Shown: positions 1-7,082 of the stretch, in pieces
How the letters are laid out: every line of letters begins with the position of its first letter
How positions within the stretch are numbered: position 1 is the first letter of the stretch
Source of the DNA: Bryobacterales bacterium
GTDB lineage: Bacteria; Acidobacteriota; Terriglobia; Bryobacterales; Bryobacteraceae
DNA length: 11,380 nucleotides
Assembly (NCBI GenBank): GCA_003142355.1
Contig: PLMF01000399.1
Coordinates: forward strand, 1 to 11,380
Direction of reading: 5' to 3'
Translations under genes and position numbers: made by a program
Notes under the pieces: model-generated
Database searches by the model: none
What the model was told of the DNA's origin: nothing
The model's input: only the letters and a program-made list of their open reading frames with translations

Positions 1-3000
1 TCCCAGGTGTAGGCGATGGTGCGCCCGTCGCCCAGGACGGCCTGCGTCAGCCGGTTCAACGAGTCGTAGGTGAAGGTGGCCGTGCTGTTGGCGGTGAATC
101 CGGAGCCGATGAGAGAAACGAGGCCGCTCGAGGCGGATTGCGCGTTGCCGGCGCCGTCGGTGGCGGTCACGCGGATCACAGCCGTGCGGCTGGGGGCGAT
201 GTCCGGCGGCACGAACCAGTTGAAGGTCTGGGTATTACCGGCCAGACCGCCGGTGATCGCCGACGCGAAGGTCTGCCCGCCATCCGTCGAAAGCGCAATA
301 TCGTGGCTGGCAATACCGACGTTGTCGTCCGACAGCCACTGAATGCGGTAAGTGGTGTTGCCAGCGATCACTTCGCCGGCGGTGGGCTTCAGCAGAGTCA
401 TCACGGGCGGCTCCGTGTCAGTGACGGAGCAGGGGTCGTAATCGTCCTGGAAGCTGGCACGATAGCTGCCCAGATTGACTCCGCTGCGGTCGCGGACCAG
501 CAGCGTGTAGGTGCCGTCGGACCGGATGACGTAAAGAAGGGATCCGTTCGAAGTGGTGGGGCTGAGCCGGTTGCCGGAGGCGTCGTACAACTCCGTGTAC
601 GGGGAGTAGCTGCCCGAACGCGGCACCAACTTGATGTCGGCCTGGCCGCCGCGAGTGGCGGCGAACACGAAGGTATCGAGCTGGCCGGGGATGGCAACCT
701 GCCGCAACGTCGGTTGGCCGCAAGCCAGGGTGGTGGGTGAGCACGGATTGTTGGGACGCTGGAAGGCCACCGTGAACGAGCCGGTCTCGCTCGAGGCGGT
801 GGAAGGGCTCACCACCACCAGGTAAGCGCCGCCCGATTTGACCTTCACGCTGATATCGGAAGTCGTTGGGACCTGCGTGCCCGTGGGATCGAACAGCTCG
901 ATCTGTGGGGAGAAGTTGGCGGAGATCTTGGTAAAGATCAGCCGGATCAGATCGTTCGCATTGGCGCCGGCGAGGTAATAGCGGAATTCGTTTGCGGCCG
1001 ACAGCGACGCGGTGGTGGAGCCGCCACACTGCAAGGCCGATGTGGCGGCGGGCTTGTTGAGCAACTGCCAGGAGAGCGCGTAGCCGCCGGTCGAAAGCGG
1101 GGCGGAAGCGCCCACGATCACGGTATAAGTGCCGGTGGCGGAGACCGGTTGCGAGAGCTCGAAGGTGCTGGAAGGGAGGTGGACGCCGGTGGGGTCGTAG
1201 AGGTCCATCTGGGCGGCGAAGCCCGGCGTGAGGGAGGCGCTGCGCACCATCAGCGTGTCCCCGTTGCTGGCCGGTATGCTGTACGAGATGAATGGCTGCG
1301 CGCCGTTGATGACGCCGTTCACCGTCTGTCCCTGCGAGGGGGCCGTCGAGCAGGCGTTCTTGGTGCTCAGCAGCTCGATGCCGAAAGGTCCTCCGGCTTG
1401 GCGGACGCTGGCGTCCATGGCGACCACGGTGTAGACGCCCGCCGCGGGCTGGACCACGTCCACGCCGGTGACGTTGCCGAAAGTGCTCTGCCCGACGGCG
1501 TTGCCGAGCGAGTCGTAGACTCTGAGATCGGGTTGGAGTGCGCCGGTGTAATCCAACATACGGAGGGTGAACGACTCACCCGCGGCGGCGGAGTACGTAT
1601 AGACGGAGGATGCGAGAGGCCGCGAAAAATTGCCGGCCGCCAGCGCGCCGCAGCCGATGGTTCCGGCATTGCAGGGCCGGTTCAGCCGCAGCAGGGAAAG
1701 CGAATATGTGCCGGTCTGGCTGCCGCCGGCGCTGCTGTCCGACACCGACAGGGTATAGGAACCGTCCACGGTAGCGGTGAAGGGGAGGAGTTGCAAGTTG
1801 GTGTTGGTAAACGTAATGGGATTTCCCCGCGGATCGTAGATATCCACGCGGGGCCTAAAGGCGGAGTTTGGGATGGTCTGTTCAAGACGTATCAGGAAGG
1901 CGTCGTTGGCCTGAGCGGCCACGGAGTAGGAATTCGTCTGCAGCGCTCCGTTGATGGAGCCGTCCACGACGGAGGCGCAGGAAAGCGCCTGCAGCGGCGA
2001 ACCCCCTGCACTGCAGGGTACGTCGAGCCGCGCGAACGCAATGCCGTAGCCGCCAGTCTGTGTGTAATTCGGACCGCCCTCGACCAGAACCGTGTAGTCG
2101 CCCTGCGCAGTGGTCTTGAATGTCGCCGTGCTGAGAGACTGGACCGATGTTACAGGACTCCCCGTGGGATCGTACACTTCAACGACCGGCACCAGGGAGC
2201 TGGCGGTGTCCGTGCTCGCGGTGCGAATGGAAATGGTGGCGCCGCTCGATACGGAAGCCTTATAGGAATCGATGGCGAGGGGGCTGGCAAGCTTCCCCTG
2301 ACTCGCGGAGCCGCAGGTCAGAGACTTGTTGTTGCACGGACGGTTGAGGGTGGAGACGGAAATTCCGTAATTGCCGGTTTGGCTGGCCAAGTCGAAAACA
2401 ACGATGTTGACGAGCCCGTTCCCGTCGGCGGGCAGCGCCGGCAGGTCCAGCTTCGTCGCAACTCCCGAACCGGTCTGCACCGCGGCTAACTGGCTGGTGG
2501 CGCGATTGTAGATTAGCGTTCCCGACGAGTCGTAAGCCAGCACGCCGAGGTTGAAACCGGAAGCGAGAGGCATCGTCTGGCTGGCGTACTTGGCAACCCG
2601 CACGCTGAGCATATCGCCGGGGTTGCCTTGAAACTGGTAACTGTTGAGTTGCAGCCACGGGGCGGCCGGCTGCGGTGGGCTGACTGGCGGAGGCGGGGGC
2701 GAGCCGATCTGCTGGTTCACCGCCGGAACGCCGCAGTTCAGAAGCGGAGGCACAACGCAGGATGGATTCGATGACGAGCACCTCAAGCTGGTGTAGACCA
2801 GCAGGAAATCCCCCGCGACTGGGTTCGGGCTGGAAACCACGATCGTGTAATAGCCTTGGCCACTGCCGGGAAGATGGTACTCTCCACCGTAGGTGACGCC
2901 GACAGTGGCCGGGCCGGTAACGGTCACGTCCGGTAAGCCCGGGGTCGGGTTGGGAACTTGATAGGTATAGCGGTCAATGAACTGCGAGTAGGAAGGGCCG

Positions 3001-3215
3001 TTGTGCACCTTGAACCCGAGCGAGTAATCCTGGCTGAGCGTCAGCAGACGGATGAGAACGGCATCACCGGGACTGGCGTAGAAGCTGAAGACGGACGCGG
3101 TTTGCGGCTCAATGTGACCTTGCGCAGCGACGCCGGGGGTCAATACCGGGGTCTGGCCGGACACAGCCCGGCTGAGCGTCATGGCGGCCCAGAGCACAAA
3201 GGCGGCGCGGCGCAT
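1..3215 (-). CDS. Secreted PPC-module / Ig-like / YD(RHS)-repeat giant protein, 3' end outside window
   Basis: The frame is open from ATG 3215 to the left edge (1071 codons visible, no stop), so the C-terminus is missing. Residues 1-20 form a signal peptide (MRRAAFVLWAAMTLSRAVSG). About eight beta-rich modules of 100-150 residues follow, ending near residues 135, 291, 397, 512, 620, 718, 823 and 927. Each has a 'G-D-x-L-x-x-R' strand, a 'YDPxG' turn and a 'G-x-Y-T-V-x-V' strand. Most are joined by linkers such as LNRPC...CG that would suit disulfides. This resembles bacterial pre-peptidase C-terminal (PPC) domains. Residues 935-1035 look Ig/FN3-like (SDDNVGIASHDIALSTDGG). At residue 1048 a YD repeat starts (FTYDSLNRLTQAVLGDGRTI). 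The start is fixed by the signal peptide and a GGGAGG Shine-Dalgarno sequence 8 nt upstream. The ATG overlaps the previous gene's TGA, implying translational coupling. Likely an exported adhesin-like RHS protein; the C-terminal payload cannot be seen. Confidence 0.85.
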   Translation of the reverse strand, partial: MRRAAFVLWAAMTLSRAVSGQTPVLTPGVAAQGHIEPQTASVFSFYASPGDAVLIRLLTLSQDYSLGFKVHNGPSYSQFIDRYTYQVPNPTPGLPDVTVTGPATVGVTYGGEYHLPGSGQGYYTIVVSSPNPVAGDFLLVYTSLRCSSSNPSCVVPPLLNCGVPAVNQQIGSPPPPPVSPPQPAAPWLQLNSYQFQGNPGDMLSVRVAKYASQTMPLASGFNLGVLAYDSSGTLIYNRATSQLAAVQTGSGVATKLDLPALPADGNGLVNIVVFDLASQTGNYGISVSTLNRPCNNKSLTCGSASQGKLASPLAIDSYKASVSSGATISIRTASTDTASSLVPVVEVYDPTGSPVTSVQSLSTATFKTTAQGDYTVLVEGGPNYTQTGGYGIAFARLDVPCSAGGSPLQALSCASVVDGSINGALQTNSYSVAAQANDAFLIRLEQTIPNSAFRPRVDIYDPRGNPITFTNTNLQLLPFTATVDGSYTLSVSDSSAGGSQTGTYSLSLLRLNRPCNAGTIGCGALAAGNFSRPLASSVYTYSAAAGESFTLRMLDYTGALQPDLRVYDSLGNAVGQSTFGNVTGVDVVQPAAGVYTVVAMDASVRQAGGPFGIELLSTKNACSTAPSQGQTVNGVINGAQPFISYSIPASNGDTLMVRSASLTPGFAAQMDLYDPTGVHLPSSTFELSQPVSATGTYTVIVGASAPLSTGGYALSWQLLNKPAATSALQCGGSTTASLSAANEFRYYLAGANANDLIRLIFTKISANFSPQIELFDPTGTQVPTTSDISVKVKSGGAYLVVVSPSTASSETGSFTVAFQRPNNPCSPTTLACGQPTLRQVAIPGQLDTFVFAATRGGQADIKLVPRSGSYSPYTELYDASGNRLSPTTSNGSLLYVIRSDGTYTLLVRDRSGVNLGSYRASFQDDYDPCSVTDTEPPVMTLLKPTAGEVIAGNTTYRIQWLSDDNVGIASHDIALSTDGGQTFASAITGGLAGNTQTFNWFVPPDIAPSRTAVIRVTATDGAGNAQSASSGLVSLIGSGFTANSTATFTYDSLNRLTQAVLGDGRTIAYTW

Positions 3216-5854
3216 CACCGGTCCCTCCCGCCAATAGCGGCAAGGCAGCTCGAGACGCCTTGGAAGAAGCAAGCTCCGGCGCCCGTGAATTGCGGCGACA
3301 GGTCCGCGCCGGGCGGCGATAGATCGGCGGTTGCGGGCAGGCTCAGGCGCAATTCCGGAAACTGGTAGAGGCGGTTGGTAAAGACGAGGCCGTTGCCGTC
3401 GTCCATCCAGCCGGCTTCTCCGCGCGCGCGGAACATGTTCTCGACGGCTTCATTGGAGGCAATCAGGCGGCCGGTGGGATCGTAACGGTACTGGTTCACC
3501 ACGCCCCCGGTCGGAGTCGAAAGCGCCACCACGTTGCCGTCGCCATCGAAGTGGTAGAAGTACGTCGAGCTGTCGGCAGCCACCTTCCACAGAAGACCCT
3601 GGCCGTAAACGTACCAGGCGATGGGCGTGTAGGAGCCGTCCATCTCCATCACCACGCGCGGCCGCGCACCGGAGAGATCGTAGAGGAAAAGGCGGGCCGT
3701 TCCATCCACCGTGCGCACCACGCGGAGGCCTGTGGAATCGTAGCCATAGGTGGTCGAAGTGCCGCCGTTGAAGCTCTGCAAGCGGCCGAAAGCGTCGTAG
3801 CCGAGGGTGACGTTGCCAGATCCCTGAATGGCGGTGAGGTTGCCGCGCGCATCGTAGCTGTAGCTTTGGCCGTCGCTGCGCGTGACCGGATGGTTGGCGG
3901 CGTCGTAGTTGAGCGAGTTGGAAGAGAAGGAAACCGCCGCCGTGAAAGGCTCGAGCGCGCTCACCGCGGTGCGGTTGGCATTGCCGTCAAGCGTGTACCG
4001 GTAACCCGCTACCGGAGAGCCATCCGGCCCGGTGCTGACGATGGCGCGCAGATTGTGCGCGGCATCGTACTGATAGACCGTCACCGGGCCACCGGAGACG
4101 GTGACGCTCAGCGGCCATCCGGCGGCATCGTAGCGGTAAAGCGCGAAGTTGCCCAGCCAGTCCGAGACCTTGCTCAGCCGGTGAGCGTGATCGTACTGGT
4201 AGGTGACGGTGTTCCCTCCAGGCAGCGTCATGCTGGTCAATTGGCCGGCGGCGTCGTAGGTATAAGCGATCTGGTTGCCGAAAGAATCGGTGTAGTTCAC
4301 CAGGCGGTTGAGGCTGTCGCGCCGACTACCCGAGAAATCGAACGCCACTTGCACGTTGCCCGCCGTAAGCCCGGTGATGCGGTTGCCGGCGTTGTAGCTG
4401 GCTGCGAGCACCCCGCCGCCGGGATCGGCGCGCGACACGGGGCGCGCGGCGCCATCGTACTGATAGCTCCACGTGCCGTTGAGGGCGTCTACGAACGTGG
4501 CGATCAGGCCGTTGGCGTCATACTGGTAGCTGGTCTTGTTGCCGCGCGCATCGGTGATGCCGGTGATCTGGCCGGAGACGGAGCGAACGGCGGAGACCAC
4601 ACCGCCGGCGGGGTTGGTCACGCCCGCCAGGTTTCCGGAAGAGTCGTACTTCAAAGCCCAGATGTTGCCGTTGGGGTCGGTAATGTGGGCCGGGCCGGCG
4701 GCTGTATAGTCCGCGGACCAGCGATTGCCCGCGCCGTCGGTGATTCCCACTAGGTTGCTATTGGCATCGTAAGTGAAGCTGGCGGAGGCGCCGTTGCCGT
4801 CCACCGTGCGGATGCGCCGGCCGGAGGCGTCGTAGGCGTAAGAGACGGTGTTGCCGGCTGGGTCCGTGGCGGAAAGCAACAGTCCGGCCGGGTTGGAAAC
4901 ATAGAGGGTGGCATCGCCATTCCCGTCCGTAACCTGCGTCTGGGTGGGGTCGTTGGGAACGCTGTAGTGGCGCACGGCGCCGTCGGGCGTGGTGACGGCG
5001 GCCACGGACGTGTACGGTGGATCGCTCGAGTAAGCGATGGCAATTTTGCCGTCGGCGCAGGAGACGGAAACCAGGTTTCCGGAGCCGTCATATTGATACG
5101 CGACAGTCTGTCCATCGGCGTTGGTCTGTTGCGCCAGGCGCCCGTCCGCGGTATAGGAGTAAGCGATGGACCGGCCCGCGGCATCGGAGACAGAGGTGAC
5201 ATGGCCGCCGACGTCGTAGGAGAAGTTGAGCGATCGCCCGCGATAAGTAGCGACTGTCAGCCGGTTGGAGGAATCGTAATTCAACGAAACACGGGTAGCG
5301 CCGGAATCCTGGATCTTCAGCAGCCGTCCATCGGAGCTGAAGACCCGCGTGGTGGTGGAGGCCGGGCTGCTCAGGGTGTAGGTGCCGTCTTTGTTCTGGA
5401 CCAGCGCATCAGTGGTCGAGGTCACCGCGAAGAACGCGCCGGATGACGCAGGCGGCGCTGCGGGCGCGAACCGGTCGGTGCGCCCCGAAGCGCGCCGCAG
5501 CACGAGGCTGTCGTCGGTATCCTTAGTGAGGCTGTCTCCCAGACTGAAGGACCAACCCGTGCCGAAGGGCCAGGGCCCCGCATAGGGGTCGCCCATATTG
5601 TAGGAGCGTTCGAACGAGAATGCGGGCGCCGGGCCGCCAAACACAAGATCGGTGACCCGAATGAAAAGCGTCAGGTCGGCGGCGTTGACGAAAACCTGCG
5701 GGTAGCCGGAGTTGCGGCAGGCGTCGCCGCGGCAAATCGGGTCGTACGCGGTGAAGTGGTTATCGCCAGGACCTCCCAATCCGGGCTGGGCGCAATCCCG
5801 GCACGCGCTCCAGGCCGTGGCGCGTATCATTAACAAAAGACAACTGTAAAGCAA
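3215..5854 (-). CDS. Secreted RHS/YD-repeat protein with degenerate core and no toxin tail
   Basis: About 879 residues. The N-terminus is a hydrophobic export signal followed by a Cys-rich stretch (CRDC...CRGDAC, residues 18-46). Residues ~62-125 match the N-terminal domain seen before YD repeats (FSFERSYNMGD, then PFGTGWSFSLGDSLT). Residues ~130-800 are some twenty YD repeats (YDxxGNL, YTYDAAGQLTSM), the type that builds a hollow beta shell around cargo in RHS and Tc toxins. The C-terminal part starts like a normal RHS core (WYVYGQGLLW, then GDGNVVAL and YRYDPTGRLI, residues 747-799; MDDGNGL near 817). It then diverges: where most relatives have RYYDP..GRF..DP, this reads RLYQFPELRLSLP. Only about 39 residues follow, too few for a toxin domain. 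The start is uncertain: TTG 5854 is the earliest conventional start, ATG 5830 would cut into the signal peptide, and ATT 5869 fits the Shine-Dalgarno sequence best. Coupled to the next RHS gene by TGATG. Confidence 0.88.
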   Translation of the reverse strand: MLYSCLLLMIRATAWSACRDCAQPGLGGPGDNHFTAYDPICRGDACRNSGYPQVFVNAADLTLFIRVTDLVFGGPAPAFSFERSYNMGDPYAGPWPFGTGWSFSLGDSLTKDTDDSLVLRRASGRTDRFAPAAPPASSGAFFAVTSTTDALVQNKDGTYTLSSPASTTTRVFSSDGRLLKIQDSGATRVSLNYDSSNRLTVATYRGRSLNFSYDVGGHVTSVSDAAGRSIAYSYTADGRLAQQTNADGQTVAYQYDGSGNLVSVSCADGKIAIAYSSDPPYTSVAAVTTPDGAVRHYSVPNDPTQTQVTDGNGDATLYVSNPAGLLLSATDPAGNTVSYAYDASGRRIRTVDGNGASASFTYDANSNLVGITDGAGNRWSADYTAAGPAHITDPNGNIWALKYDSSGNLAGVTNPAGGVVSAVRSVSGQITGITDARGNKTSYQYDANGLIATFVDALNGTWSYQYDGAARPVSRADPGGGVLAASYNAGNRITGLTAGNVQVAFDFSGSRRDSLNRLVNYTDSFGNQIAYTYDAAGQLTSMTLPGGNTVTYQYDHAHRLSKVSDWLGNFALYRYDAAGWPLSVTVSGGPVTVYQYDAAHNLRAIVSTGPDGSPVAGYRYTLDGNANRTAVSALEPFTAAVSFSSNSLNYDAANHPVTRSDGQSYSYDARGNLTAIQGSGNVTLGYDAFGRLQSFNGGTSTTYGYDSTGLRVVRTVDGTARLFLYDLSGARPRVVMEMDGSYTPIAWYVYGQGLLWKVAADSSTYFYHFDGDGNVVALSTPTGGVVNQYRYDPTGRLIASNEAVENMFRARGEAGWMDDGNGLVFTNRLYQFPELRLSLPATADLSPPGADLSPQFTGAGACFFQGVSSCLAAIGGRDR
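3221..3229 (-). promoter_or_regulatory. Strong RBS inside the upstream gene's 3' end
   Basis: Read on the minus strand the sequence is GGGAGGGAC CGG TGATG. The purine-rich GGGAGG lies 8 nt before the ATG at 3215 and inside the last codons of the upstream RHS gene. The stop TGA (3217-3215) and the start ATG (3215-3213) share one base. This supports the chosen start and coupled translation of the two RHS genes. Confidence 0.7.
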
Positions 5855-5875
5855 GTATCTACGCGTAATGGCGCA

Positions 5876-5880
5876 CTCCT
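5876..5880 (-). promoter_or_regulatory. RBS AGGAG of the first RHS gene, spaced for an ATT start
   Basis: AGGAG (5880-5876, minus strand) is followed after 6 nt by ATT at 5869, in frame with the RHS ORF. The next in-frame candidates lie too far away: TTG 5854 at 21 nt and ATG 5830 at 45 nt. An in-frame TAG (5881-5879) overlaps the RBS, so no start can lie further upstream. This suggests initiation at ATT (or the adjacent ACG), giving an N-terminus MTRRYLLYSCLLLMIRATAWSA, or a start codon lost by mutation. Confidence 0.5.
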
Positions 5881-5887
5881 ACTAATG

Positions 5888-5916
5888 ATTAGGATAACAA
5901 ATTGCCGGCGACTCAA
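5888..5916 (-). promoter_or_regulatory. Putative sigma70-type promoter of the RHS pair
   Basis: On the minus strand, TTGAGT (5916-5911) and CCTAAT (5893-5888) are separated by 17 bp. Each matches the consensus at four of six bases. The expected transcript start near 5881 would leave only a short leader carrying the AGGAG. The -10 overlaps an 11-bp palindrome, CTAATGATTAG (5882-5892), which could be an operator or chance. Confidence 0.35.
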
Positions 5917-6040
5917 CCGGGAGGGCAGTATCTGAAATGTGCGTTACAGTGCATTGGACGGCGGGGCCGGTGGGTCCGTTTCGGAATTCCGGCCGCGCTC
6001 GCCGTCGCCCTGAGCATCCGCCACACGCCCGGCGGGACGA
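5917..6040. other. Intergenic stretch between binding protein and RHS gene
   Basis: This spans the end of the binding-protein gene to the -35 of the RHS promoter. No convincing ORF, tRNA, repeat or rho-independent terminator was seen. GC-rich pieces could fold but lack a U tract. Confidence 0.4.
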
Positions 6041-7027
6041 TCATTTGCCGGCGGTGGCCGAGTTGCGCGCTTTTACGAAGCTTTCTACGTTGCTCTTGTC
6101 GATCACGGTGGCGCCCGTGTCCACGAACATGGGGATCGGGGAGAAGGAATCCTGAACCCAGTTCACGGTCAGGGACTCGAGCGGGTGGTGATGCAGGTCG
6201 TCAAGCAGTTTGACTCCCAGGTAGGCCATGGTGAACGGCTTCTGGCCGATGGTGGCGGTGATCAGGCCCTTCTGGATGCCTTCCAGCGTGCGCTGGTCCG
6301 TGTCCATGGCCACCACCAGTTTGCCGGTGACGTTCTTGCGGCCCAACACTTCAGCCACTTCCGGCCCGTCGATTGCGGTGAGGCAGACAAAGGCGTCGAC
6401 CTTGGCGCCCTTTTCGACCATTTCCATGGTGTGGTCGAAAACCACGCCGGGATCGCCGTGTTCGTCGATCACTTGGGTGATATGGATCTGCGGGTGTTCG
6501 GCGAAGACATCGGTGTAGCCGCGCAGCCGGTCTTTCAGATTGGCCTGCTCGGGTATGGTGAAGACGACCACGTTGCCCTTGCCGGCGAGACCTTTGGCGA
6601 TTATGCGCGCACCCATGACGCCGGCCCTGTAGTTATCGGTGCCGATGAAGAACAGACGCTTGCTGGCGGGAGCGTCCGAGTCGACGGCGATCACCGGCAC
6701 GCCCTGGGCGATGGCGGCATCGATGTCCTTGTCGAGGATGTCCGGGGCACTGGCGGAGACCAGGATGCCGGTGGGCTTTTGCTTGAGCACGTCCTGGAAC
6801 TGCTCGTGTTGGGCCTTGGGGTCGTAGCTCTCGGGGCCCACGAATTCGGCATGGACATGCAGTTGGGCCGCGGCGCGGTTGAAGCCGGCGGCGGCTTCCT
6901 GCCAATAGGGGATCTTAGTATTAGCGGACACGAAAAAGTACTTTTCCTGCACGTCGTGCTGCGAGCCTCCGCAGTTCATGAGCGGCAGCAGCAGAATCGG
7001 CGTCAGAAACGAAACCAAGCGGGACAT
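6041..7027 (-). CDS. Sugar-type periplasmic substrate-binding lipoprotein (RbsB-like)
   Basis: 328 residues, usual for the Peripla_BP_4 / ribose-binding family of ABC transporters. Residues 1-19 are a lipoprotein signal (ILLLPLMNC, Cys19). The lipobox ends M-N-C, unusual because Gly, Ala or Ser normally precedes Cys. Family landmarks are YFFVSANTKIPYW (30-42), VPVIAVDSDAP (110-120), FIGTDNYRAGVMGA (127-140), the hinge-side AFVCLTAIDGPEV (212-224) and VVAMDTDQRTLEGIQKG (238-254), followed by ATIGQKPFTMAYLG. These fit two alpha/beta lobes binding a small sugar-like ligand outside the inner membrane. The start at ATG 7027 is preceded by AGGAGG at 5-nt spacing; the in-frame ATG at 7048 would put seven charged residues before the signal. 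No permease or ATPase gene is next to it, so it may work with a transporter elsewhere or act as a sensor. The ligand cannot be predicted. Confidence 0.9.
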   Translation of the reverse strand: MSRLVSFLTPILLLPLMNCGGSQHDVQEKYFFVSANTKIPYWQEAAAGFNRAAAQLHVHAEFVGPESYDPKAQHEQFQDVLKQKPTGILVSASAPDILDKDIDAAIAQGVPVIAVDSDAPASKRLFFIGTDNYRAGVMGARIIAKGLAGKGNVVVFTIPEQANLKDRLRGYTDVFAEHPQIHITQVIDEHGDPGVVFDHTMEMVEKGAKVDAFVCLTAIDGPEVAEVLGRKNVTGKLVVAMDTDQRTLEGIQKGLITATIGQKPFTMAYLGVKLLDDLHHHPLESLTVNWVQDSFSPIPMFVDTGATVIDKSNVESFVKARNSATAGK

Positions 7028-7030
7028 GGA

Positions 7031-7040
7031 CTCCTCCTTA
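7031..7040 (-). promoter_or_regulatory. RBS of the binding-protein gene
   Basis: TAAGGAGGAG on the minus strand contains a full AGGAGG (7038-7033), 5 nt before ATG 7027. It decides the start over the in-frame ATG at 7048 and predicts efficient translation. Confidence 0.75.
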
Positions 7041-7046
7041 AAAGGC

Positions 7047-7052
7047 ATTATA
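7047..7052 (-). promoter_or_regulatory. Putative -10 box TATAAT of the binding-protein gene
   Basis: A perfect TATAAT lies in the 55-bp gap between the MscS gene and the binding-protein gene, an otherwise GC-rich stretch. The -35 is weak: TTCGGG at 17-bp spacing. Transcription would start near 7040, just before the AGGAGG. The gene may thus have its own promoter as well as read-through from mscS. Confidence 0.45.
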
Positions 7053-7082
7053 GCGCCGCGGTTTCGCCACCCGAATCGACCC

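Noticed and set aside
138..740. 200-residue plus-strand frame and minus-strand frames at 401-697 and 418-1029
   Set aside because: All overlap the real minus-strand PPC/YD gene in other frames and show no recognisable domain or composition of a real protein.
1149..2489. 446-residue plus-strand open frame opposite the PPC modules
   Set aside because: It lies fully antisense to a frame with a signal peptide and repeated domains. The product has no domain logic and is a GC-rich shadow.
3551..4753. 400-residue plus-strand open frame opposite the YD repeats
   Set aside because: It is a repetitive Val/Gly/Arg-rich product created by reading YD codons backwards; the minus frame is clearly the real RHS gene.
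3436..5400. Regularly spaced GCGTCGTAG / TCGTACTGGTAG-type DNA repeats
   Set aside because: They are the codons of the Y-D-A/Y-Q-Y-D protein repeats, not a CRISPR array or iterons.
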